Source: Prevotellaceae bacterium UBA4359
GTDB lineage: Bacteria; Bacteroidota; Bacteroidia; Bacteroidales; Bacteroidaceae
Assembly (NCBI GenBank): GCA_002393555.1
Contig: DGSP01000070.1
Span: forward strand, 1-40,337
Length of the DNA stretch: 40,337 nucleotides
Direction: 5' to 3'
Shown: in pieces, positions 25,933 through 32,470 of the stretch
Position numbering within the stretch: the first letter of the stretch is position 1
Layout of the letters: every line of letters begins with the position of its first letter
Made by a program: the position numbers and the translations under genes
Notes under the pieces: generated by a model
Seen by the model: the letters and a program-made list of their open reading frames with translations, nothing else
Database searches by the model: none
Told to the model about the DNA's origin: nothing

Positions 25933-26889
25933 TCATTTGTCGAGGCTTACCAGTTTGTAGTTGGTGGTGCCCATGCCAATCTTCTCTCCCCATTCCACAA
26001 TGTGGATGCCATGCTGCTTCTCGATGCGAGCACGCAACGGGTCAGGGTTGTTCTTGTCGTCCTTCTTCACCTTGTAGATGAGGTCGTAGGCGGCACGGTC
26101 GCAGGCGATGGGGTCAGTGGATGCTACGATGCCAATGTCCTCCAGTTCTGGTGCGTGGGGGTGAGCGTCGCAGTCGCAGTCGATGGAGATGTTGTTCAGC
26201 ACATTGATATAGACGATGTTGCCTTCGCCAAACCAGTTTGCCACAGCCTGTGCTGCAGCAGCCATGCTTTCCAGAAAGGCATCTTGTGGCTGGGTGTGCT
26301 GCCAACATTCCTTCGAGTCAGTCGTCACGCCATGCGAGTGGATGTAAGCCTTGCCGGCTGTAGAGGCAAAACCAATGGACTGATTTTTCAGCACTCCGCC
26401 AAAGCCGCCCATCAAGTGACCCTTGAAGTGAGCCAGATTGATGCAGAAATCATAGTTGCCGAGATGTTCGCCCACGATGTCGTACTTAATCCAGGTCTTA
26501 TCCTGTACAGGGATGCGCAAGTCGCCAAACTCGTCCATGATATCGACGGCGAAGAGGCTGTCGAAGCCATGCTCGTGGATGGTGGCCCAATGCTTGTCCT
26601 TGTCCTGACGGCTTCCCCCATAGGCCGTGCAGCACTCCACAATAGTGCCGTTCACGTTGTCAACCAAGTTGCGGATGAGAGTGGGCTTCAGGTAGTTGTT
26701 ACCGCCGCTCTCGCCTGTGCTGATTTTCACGGCCACACGGCCATGGGCTTTCACACCGAGTGCGTCATAGATTTTTACCAAAGACTCGGGTGTGATTTCC
26801 TTGGTGAAATACACCTTGGCCTGCTGTGCATAGCCTGCCAACCCCCAAAGGGGGAGGGCTAACGCGATGATACAGATGAGTTTCTTCAT
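25933..26889 (-). CDS. Secreted DUF362 domain protein
   Basis: The 318-aa product has a signal peptide (MKKLICIIALALPLWGLAGYAQ). The remainder matches DUF362: a VKISTGESGGNNYLKP segment, HFKGHLMGGFGGVLKN, an NNISIDCDCDAH motif with closely spaced cysteines that could bind a metal, and TDPIACDRAAYDL. DUF362 proteins are often annotated as ferredoxin-like or iron-sulfur proteins, but no ferredoxin CxxCxxC cluster is seen here. The role is unknown. It lies downstream of the GH51 gene on the same strand, separated by a long hairpin. Confidence 0.88.
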   Translation of the reverse strand: MKKLICIIALALPLWGLAGYAQQAKVYFTKEITPESLVKIYDALGVKAHGRVAVKISTGESGGNNYLKPTLIRNLVDNVNGTIVECCTAYGGSRQDKDKHWATIHEHGFDSLFAVDIMDEFGDLRIPVQDKTWIKYDIVGEHLGNYDFCINLAHFKGHLMGGFGGVLKNQSIGFASTAGKAYIHSHGVTTDSKECWQHTQPQDAFLESMAAAAQAVANWFGEGNIVYINVLNNISIDCDCDAHPHAPELEDIGIVASTDPIACDRAAYDLIYKVKKDDKNNPDPLRARIEKQHGIHIVEWGEKIGMGTTNYKLVSLDK

Positions 26890-26893
26890 TGTA

Positions 26894-27043
26894 GTTAGGA
26901 GTTAGAAGTTAGGAGTTAGAAGTGAAGAGTGAAAAGTGAAAAATCTAAGTTACCTGCCATTCGGGCTGTTGGCAACTCATTAGTAAAAGTAACTTAGATT
27001 TTTCACTTTTCATTTTTCACTCTTCACTTTTCACTTTTCACTT
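26894..27043. repeat. Long imperfect inverted repeat built from heptamers
   Basis: The left arm (26921-26953) and right arm (26989-27028) are complementary except for one extra 7-base unit in the right arm. The arms consist of AGTGAAA-type heptamers followed by ATCTAAGTTAC. Before the left arm are repeated GTTAGGA/GTTAGAA heptamers (26894-26920), and after the right arm extra TTTTCAC units. The 35-base loop holds no gene. It sits between GH51 and DUF362 and may act as an attenuator or terminator for GH51. Confidence 0.85.
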
Positions 27044-27055
27044 CCGTTCTGTTTG

Positions 27056-29092
27056 CTACTTCTTGATTTTATAGATATAGAATGTACGCGCAGGAACCGT
27101 CACGTTCTGCTGAGGAGCAGCGATGGTGAGCGATGAAGTCTGAGGAACAATTTTCTGTGGCTCCTCTAGCGTGTTCTCTGCCGTGAGGTTGTCGCTGTGG
27201 AAGGTGATGAGTTGTGCCTCATGGCTGCCCTTCATGCCCTTCAGGTTCAGCGTCACGTCCTGAGGTTTGTCGCTGGTGTTCACCACCTTCACGATGACCT
27301 CGTTCGTGGTCTTGTCCATCACCGCCGATGCGAAGAGACCATCCTGGTCAGGATTGCCAGCCACGGGCTTGCCGTTCATGGTCAGCGTGAGCATATTGGT
27401 TCCCTTGTTGAGCGAGTAGAGTTGCTGCACATAGTAGGCACAGGAATTGAACTTGCGCAGGTTGTCATACCAGATGGCATCGGGACGCCACTGCCAGCCT
27501 TCCACGTGGGCGAAGAGGGGAGCGTAGGTGGCCATTTCCACCACGTCGGCATTGCGCTCCAGGCCCGTCATGAAGGCGGCCTCCATCAGCGCGGCATTGA
27601 AGTGGTTCCACTTCTTGCCCGCACCGTGGCAGGCATACTCGCCGGCAAACACTTTGGGTGCACCCTTGCCGCGCTTGTAGTTGTCGTAGCGGTTGGCTCC
27701 GCAGTTGGCACCATAGCGCTGCTTGGCTTCAGGAGTGCCGAGGAACCAAGCCTCGTTGCGGTAGAAGTGCTCATCGTAGAGGTCCACCTTCAGTTCCTCC
27801 ATCTTAGGTTGCAGGAGGTCGAACTTCTCGCCCTCAGAGTCGGGTCCCGTGGTTCCGATATACTTGATTTCGGGGTGTGCCTTGCGCACAGCGTCGAGGA
27901 ACACCTTCAGTCGCTTGGTAAATACAGGGTTGTCCTTATAGTCCCACTGCTCATTGCCGATGCCCACATACTTCAAGTTGAACGGTGCAGGGTGTCCCAT
28001 GTCGGCACGCAATTTTGCCCACTGGTTCTTGGCAGGGTCGCCATTGGCAAACTCAATCAGGTCGATGACATCGTCGATGTAGGGCTGCAGTTGGTCCATC
28101 GGCACATGCACCTCATCCTCCTTCTTGCCACGGGTGATGTCGTTCTGGAACTGGCAGGAGAGACCCACGCTCAGCACGGGCAGTGGTTCGGCACCAATCT
28201 CCTCCGAGAGTTGGAAGAACTCGAAAAATCCAAGTCCGTAACTCTGATAATACTGTGGAAAGTAGCGGTGAGTGAAGGTGTAGTGCCAGCGGTTCTCGTT
28301 CAGCGGACGGTTCTCCACAGGGCCTACCGTGTTTTTCCACTGATAGCGTGTGGCCAGGTCTGTGCCTTCCACGATGCAGCCGCCGGGGAAACGGAACACA
28401 CCGGGCTTCAACTGTTCCAAACTCTCAGCCAAGTCCTTGCGCATGCCGTTCTCATGTCCCTTGTAGGTATCTACCGGGAAAAGTGAAACATGCTCCACAT
28501 CGGTGGTCATCTTACTGTCGGCCCAAACGCGCAGATGTGCCTTGGCAAAAGTCTTCTTGGGCTTGATGATGCCCGTATATTTCTTCCACTCCTTGCCGCT
28601 CACCTCGATGCCCACATTGCCCAACTTCTGGTCGTCGGTCATCGTGGCGTTATCCACCAAGTCAACCCACAGTTTGGCTGTACCTCCGTCGGGAACACGT
28701 GCCCACATCGAAATGCGGTATTCCTCGCCGCCCTTCACACCGATGCCGAAAAAGCCGTGGTTCTCAATCATCGTGTATTTGTCGGTGTGGCCCGATGGTG
28801 CCAGACGCACATAGTGAGGGTTCTTGTTGAAGGGGCCATCGTCCTTCAGCGTCACCTTTCCCGAAATGTCCCAGCCAGCAAAGTGGTCGGGGAACTCGAA
28901 CGAGCGGTTGATGAGCAGTTCGCCATACAGGCCGCCGTCGGCTGCATAGTTAATGTCCTCAAAAAAGATTCCATACATCGTCTTCGGAATAGGGCCTCCC
29001 ACCTTTGCTGTGTTCACATCCAGCGTGTGTGTCTGTGCCATCATGCCGCCTGCCATCGCCAAAGCGGCACACATCGAAATGATTTTCTTCAT
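27056..29092 (-). CDS. Secreted GH51 alpha-L-arabinofuranosidase
   Basis: The 678-aa product has a signal peptide (MKKIISMCAALAMAGGMMAQ) and is exported. The N-terminal part (PKTMYGIFFEDINYAADGGLYGELL, then NRSFEFPDHFAGW) contains a CBM-like insertion at ~60-210, as in the longer GH51 enzymes. The barrel has FRFPGGCIVEGTD, acid/base Glu381 (GIGNEQWDY), the DEHFY pair near residues 441-445, and nucleophile Glu485 (GEYACHG). A C-terminal beta-sandwich (about 550-678) ends in ARTFYIYKIKK. It releases terminal arabinose from arabinan or arabinogalactan side chains. No sorting tail is present, so periplasmic location is likely. Confidence 0.93.
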   Translation of the reverse strand: MKKIISMCAALAMAGGMMAQTHTLDVNTAKVGGPIPKTMYGIFFEDINYAADGGLYGELLINRSFEFPDHFAGWDISGKVTLKDDGPFNKNPHYVRLAPSGHTDKYTMIENHGFFGIGVKGGEEYRISMWARVPDGGTAKLWVDLVDNATMTDDQKLGNVGIEVSGKEWKKYTGIIKPKKTFAKAHLRVWADSKMTTDVEHVSLFPVDTYKGHENGMRKDLAESLEQLKPGVFRFPGGCIVEGTDLATRYQWKNTVGPVENRPLNENRWHYTFTHRYFPQYYQSYGLGFFEFFQLSEEIGAEPLPVLSVGLSCQFQNDITRGKKEDEVHVPMDQLQPYIDDVIDLIEFANGDPAKNQWAKLRADMGHPAPFNLKYVGIGNEQWDYKDNPVFTKRLKVFLDAVRKAHPEIKYIGTTGPDSEGEKFDLLQPKMEELKVDLYDEHFYRNEAWFLGTPEAKQRYGANCGANRYDNYKRGKGAPKVFAGEYACHGAGKKWNHFNAALMEAAFMTGLERNADVVEMATYAPLFAHVEGWQWRPDAIWYDNLRKFNSCAYYVQQLYSLNKGTNMLTLTMNGKPVAGNPDQDGLFASAVMDKTTNEVIVKVVNTSDKPQDVTLNLKGMKGSHEAQLITFHSDNLTAENTLEEPQKIVPQTSSLTIAAPQQNVTVPARTFYIYKIKK

Positions 29093-29132
29093 AAGTTAGT
29101 ACGTTTAATATAGGTTATATGATATTTGTGTA

Positions 29133-29163
29133 CAAAGATAAGCCTTTTTCCTTGCTTTGCAAA
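29133..29163 (-). promoter_or_regulatory. Promoter of the GH51 gene
   Basis: TTTG (29160-29163), 19 bases, TATCTTTG (29133-29140), TAC on the minus strand: a full consensus match about 40 bases before the ATG. Confidence 0.8.
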
Positions 29164-29221
29164 AAGAAAAAGGGAAAAAAGTGGACAATAAGGCGTTTCT
29201 TATCGTCCATTATGCGCCGCT

Positions 29222-29650
29222 TTATCCTACAGGCGTGCCGCACTTCGTGCAGAACTTCGAACCATCCATCAAAGGTGCACCACAGTTGCCGCAGAACTTG
29301 GGAGCGGAAGCTGTGCCGGTTGGTGGTGGGGGCGGTGGGGCTGTCTCTCCCGACGGCGAAGGTGCAGACGGTGCTGGTGGGGGAGGAGGTGTTTGTTGTG
29401 CAGCCGCTTCTTGAGCCGCCCTTGCCTCGATTTCCGCATCCATCTTGTGTGCCTGTTCGATGCGGAGTTCCACTAAGGCGTAGATTTCCTCGGCTTTCAG
29501 TTGCTGATTGTCGCGCGAGTCGGTAAAGGTGTTGTCTGGGTTGCGGAAGCAGAGGAATTCCTTGCCCGTCACAGGGTCAGTCACCACCACGTTGCCAGCC
29601 ACGGTGAAGGTGAGGAAGTCCATTGCCGTAAATTCTTTCTTTGTTTCCAT
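29222..29650 (-). CDS. Zinc-ribbon protein with polyproline linker
   Basis: The 142-aa product has three parts. Residues 1-85 form a small domain with DFLTFTVAGNVVVTDPVTGKEF. Residues ~85-115 are a linker with PPPPP and PPPPPP runs. Residues ~118-140 are a double CxxC zinc ribbon (FCGNCGAPL and FCTKCGTPVG). No signal peptide is seen, so it is cytoplasmic. Zinc ribbons of this kind bind nucleic acid or protein. It is 47 bases downstream of the broken membrane protein gene and probably shared its transcript. The function is unknown. The proline runs predict dependence on EF-P. Confidence 0.8.
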   Translation of the reverse strand: METKKEFTAMDFLTFTVAGNVVVTDPVTGKEFLCFRNPDNTFTDSRDNQQLKAEEIYALVELRIEQAHKMDAEIEARAAQEAAAQQTPPPPPAPSAPSPSGETAPPPPPPTGTASAPKFCGNCGAPLMDGSKFCTKCGTPVG

Positions 29651-29697
29651 ATCGTTGTTCGTTTTTGATGTTACACATTATATTATATATAAGGAGG

Positions 29698-31140
29698 TCA
29701 GTCGCCCAAGCCAACCCAGTCGAAGAAGGAGTCCAGTATTGTGTCGGTAGTCATATTGGCCGCCTTTTCCGTTGCTTGGTCTGCTATCTTGGCGCGAGCA
29801 ATGTCAAGCCAAGGAACCTTGTCGGCAATGCCCGTCGTCGCAGAACTTCCCACAGTACTTTTTACCGCCGTCTTAAAAGCATTTTTCGTGGACTCGCCCA
29901 AACTTTTCCCATGACTCAGGTCATCGGCAAAACTGGTCACAGTGTCGATGCCAACATACCATCCCACCTTCTGCGCGAAAGTATAGCCTCCGAAAGTAGC
30001 ACCGCCCGTAAACGCTGCTTTCGCAGTATCAATGCCGGTCTTGGGGAGATTCATGAAAACAGACTTGACGAATCCTTCGTCATTGGCAAGCCAGTCTTTG
30101 GAGAGACCAGCCAAAAAGGACTTGGCGGCGGTCAGCTTAAGTTGTATGGGCAGTCCGGCAGGGCCACCTATCGCACCCACGGCACCAATCGCAACATCGC
30201 CTGCTACATCTAATCCCCACGCCGTCCATTCACCTGCACCCTTCACTCCATCCCATTTCATCGCATCCCTTCCCTCTTCAAGTTTGGCCTCCTGATAGTC
30301 TCTGTGCAGTTTCCGAAGCTCTTCCTTGTCCTCATCAGTAAACTTCACCGTGGGTTTCTTCCTTCGACGACGAAGCCAATAAATGCCACCTCCAGCCGTT
30401 CCAACACCGATACTACCTATGCCCACAACGACAGGAATCCAAATCCACTTGCCCGGGCCACTTTTTTTCTCCTGTTTCAGCATCTCATTGGTGGAATAAA
30501 GCTTCTCAACAGGCTTTGAACCTTCCGTCCATTTGTAGTAGTATCGGATATAAACGGCATCCTCGCCTCTCCCATGTGCGAATCCGAAATAAATGGCCAT
30601 CACCGAATCTCTACTGTTTCCCTTAGGAATTACAGCAGAGACAGTCTCTTTCACATCCGTGTAATGGTTGTCTTTCCGCTGAGGACAAACAGATCGATAA
30701 CCATCTTTGTTCTCCATTCTGACATTGTGCAGGAAAGTTCCGCTCGAATTCTGTACCGTCCAGATATCACCCGTAATACCAGGTCCATCAGCAAACCACA
30801 CACCACAGACACGGTCGGAATGTGTTGTGGTGGTCTGATAGGTCGATGTAATCGTATCGCCCGGCGCATAATACTTAAGTGGTTCAGTATAGGTGATGAT
30901 ACAATAAAGCCACTCGCCATAGCAGTCTTAATGGTCTGTGTAATACCCTCTCTGACCATGTTCCAACAGCTTTGAACGCATGGTGAACCTGCCATAATGA
31001 CCTTCCATCTTCACCCCCTCGAAGTGCTCGCCATTATTCTCTGGCTCAATCCTCTTGTCAAATAGTTTCCAATAGCCATCTTGTGCTTGTGCAGCAACGA
31101 CTGCCAGCAGCACCAGCATCAAAGTCCATAGTTTTTTCAT
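29698..31140 (-). pseudogene. Secreted/membrane protein gene interrupted by one in-frame TAA
   Basis: The frame starts at the ATG at 31140 with a signal peptide (MKKLWTLMLVLLAVVAAQAQ) and meets TAA at codon 71 (30930-30928). The same frame then continues without another stop for about 409 codons to 29698. Around the stop the reading is RGYYTDH, stop, DCYGEWLYCIITYTEPL. After it come an extracytoplasmic beta-rich part, one membrane segment (WIWIPVVVGIGSIGVGTAGG, near residue 244), a basic RRRRKK stop-transfer, a charged helix, and a glycine/alanine-rich C-terminal half. An internal GTG at 30801 could restart translation but would lack the signal peptide. No frameshift is needed. This may be a recent nonsense mutation, a sequencing error or readthrough. 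Family not recognised. Confidence 0.75.
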
Positions 31141-31182
31141 ATAGTTCAATAGGTTTTTAGGTTAGTCTTTTTTTTGATGGCA

Positions 31183-31190
31183 CAAAGATA
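31183..31190 (-). promoter_or_regulatory. -7 box before the interrupted gene
   Basis: TATCTTTG followed by TG on the minus strand, 43 bases before the ATG at 31140. No -33 TTTG at the right spacing. Confidence 0.5.
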
Positions 31191-31315
31191 AACAAAAAAC
31201 TCATCTCCACCTCGCAAAAGTGAAAATATTTTTTCTATTCACAAATTCTCACAAAAAGCCACATGATGATGTCTCGTTTTCGGCACACCGTTCCTATCTC
31301 AACCACCCCTCTTTT

Positions 31316-31415
31316 TGTTACAGTTGTTACACACCCAGTGTTACACATGTGACACCTCCGCTGTTACAAATGTGACACAAGGCGTGTAACAAACGTAACA
31401 CTGAATGATGTAACA
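31316..31415. repeat. Cluster of nine TGTnACA-type boxes
   Basis: TGTTACA or TGTGACA start at 31316, 31325, 31339, 31348, 31362 and 31371. TGTAACA or CGTAACA (the complementary sense) start at 31385, 31394 and 31409. Several are 9 bases apart (31316/31325, 31339/31348, 31362/31371, 31385/31394). It looks like an operator array or a short-repeat expansion. Apart from this and the leader fragment, the gap 31141-31641 holds only promoter and terminator signals. Confidence 0.7.
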
Positions 31416-31517
31416 AGAGGGTTTATACGACAGGGCAGGAGAGGTGCTGTCGGAAGAGATCGATGTCATGCCGCCTGCAACTGTCAGTGCGGCACACAAT
31501 GAAATGATTTTCTTCAT
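31341..31517 (-). pseudogene. Orphan signal-peptide fragment related to the GH51 leader
   Basis: A 58-codon frame begins MKKIISLCAALTVAGGM, nearly the same as the GH51 leader (MKKIISMCAALAMAGGM). The matching DNA extends to the bases just before the ATG (CATAAGT). After about 18 residues the frame runs into the TGTnACA repeat region and stops. A promoter lies upstream. It is best read as the remnant of a gene whose body was lost, or as a leader copied from GH51. Confidence 0.6.
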
Positions 31518-31564
31518 AAGTCAGTAAAGTATTGTGGTTAAAAACGTATTCTGTTTATGGAGTG

Positions 31565-31594
31565 CAAAGGTAATGAAAAAAATGGAATATGCAA
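31565..31594 (-). promoter_or_regulatory. Promoter before the orphan leader
   Basis: TTGC (31591-31594), 18 bases, TACCTTTG (31565-31572), CAC on the minus strand. It is nearly identical to the promoter of the toxin-antitoxin pair. Confidence 0.55.
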
Positions 31595-31602
31595 TAGTTG
31601 AT

Positions 31603-31642
31603 GAAAAAATCCTTCGGACAGGTCTGCCCGAAGGATTTTTCT
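31603..31642 (-). terminator. Terminator of the PIN toxin gene
   Basis: The stem ATCCTTCGG (31609-31617) pairs with CCGAAGGAT (31628-31636), with A and T runs on the two sides. It lies immediately after the toxin stop codon. Confidence 0.85.
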
Positions 31643-32052
31643 CATTCCGTTGACCAATCTTCCAGCCTGATACCTTCCACTCTCTCAAAATGTTGACTAT
31701 TGCTTGTCACCGCAATCATGCCGTTGGCCACAGCCGTCGTGGCAATTAGCAAGTCAAAATCTTCTATAGGTTTTCCTGCTGTTTTCAACCTTATTTTCTC
31801 AGAACAAAATCGGTGCATAGAGTTCTCAAGACCAATGGTGTCATACCTGTCGATAAAAGTCTGTACTTTATGCAGTTCTGTTAAAAAGAACTGCTGAGGA
31901 GCATTGTATGCCCCCATAAGCAACTCTATTTTTGTAATGACAGAAAGAAAACAATGGTCGTTCTCCTCAATCAAGTGCTGTAGAACATGACGGTTCCCAC
32001 GCAGGAAATCGATGCAGACAGATGTGTCGAGTAGATACTTTGGATGTTCCAT
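31642..32052 (-). CDS. PIN-domain (VapC-like) toxin ribonuclease
   Basis: The 136-aa product has the PIN acidic set: Asp9 in YLLDTSVCIDFLRG, Glu43 in ITKIELLMGA, and Asp98 or Asp100 in PIEDFDLLIATTA, followed by the typical VTSNSQHFERVEGIRLEDW end. PIN toxins of this type cleave RNA (often tRNA or rRNA) with magnesium. The start codon overlaps the stop of the antitoxin-like gene by one base (TGATG), a common arrangement that couples their translation. All active-site residues appear intact. Confidence 0.92.
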   Translation of the reverse strand: MEHPKYLLDTSVCIDFLRGNRHVLQHLIEENDHCFLSVITKIELLMGAYNAPQQFFLTELHKVQTFIDRYDTIGLENSMHRFCSEKIRLKTAGKPIEDFDLLIATTAVANGMIAVTSNSQHFERVEGIRLEDWSTE

Positions 32053-32303
32053 CAGTGCAGTGTGGGAAATGTGTTGTGTGTTCGGACAGAACGAATGCTT
32101 TCTTTTATCTCTTCTGTTGAGCGTGTGTCCTCATTCCATGCACCACACAAAGCCTCCAACTCTGCTGCTACTCGTTTTTTTCTTTCAGCATCAGTTTCTT
32201 GCAGAGAGTTGTTGATGCGGTGAACCAAAATCCGTCTGTCGGTAGGGGAAAGTCGCTGTGCTGTTGACCAGACAGAATCTAAGGTGGTGTACGTAATGGG
32301 CAT
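32052..32303 (-). CDS. Antitoxin-like partner of the PIN toxin
   Basis: The 83-aa product, just upstream of the toxin gene and overlapping it by one base, is mostly helical and charged (DRRILVHRINNSLQETDAERKKRVAAELEAL). It resembles small addiction-module antidotes in size, position and C-terminal charge, but I cannot assign a DNA-binding family with certainty. As in other type II pairs it would be expected to bind the toxin and repress its own promoter. Confidence 0.8.
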   Translation of the reverse strand: MPITYTTLDSVWSTAQRLSPTDRRILVHRINNSLQETDAERKKRVAAELEALCGAWNEDTRSTEEIKESIRSVRTHNTFPTLH

Positions 32304-32333
32304 ACTTCAGCAAAATTTGGTTGTTTTCAAGTG

Positions 32334-32364
32334 CAAAGGTAATAAAAAAAAATGGAATATGCAA
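32334..32364 (-). promoter_or_regulatory. Promoter of the toxin-antitoxin pair
   Basis: TTGC (32361-32364), 19 bases, TACCTTTG (32334-32341), CAC on the minus strand, 30 bases before the antitoxin ATG. Confidence 0.65.
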
Positions 32365-32373
32365 TAGTCGGTA

Positions 32374-32412
32374 AAAAAAACCTTCGGGCTGGGCGGCCCG
32401 AAGGTTTTTTCG
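32374..32412 (-). terminator. Terminator of the 2435-aa protein gene
   Basis: A 9-bp stem, CCTTCGGGC (32381-32389) and GCCCGAAGG (32396-32404), with A and T runs on the two sides. The stop codon of the giant gene is at 32471. Confidence 0.88.
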
Positions 32413-32470
32413 TTATAAGTGATGAACGCGGGTGCGTTCGTGTAGGTCTGTTGTTTGAGTCACGGTTTGA

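Noticed and set aside
30651..30995. A 114-codon frame bridging the two halves of the interrupted gene, as if a frameshift
   Set aside because: The two halves are in the same frame separated only by one TAA, so no frameshift is needed.
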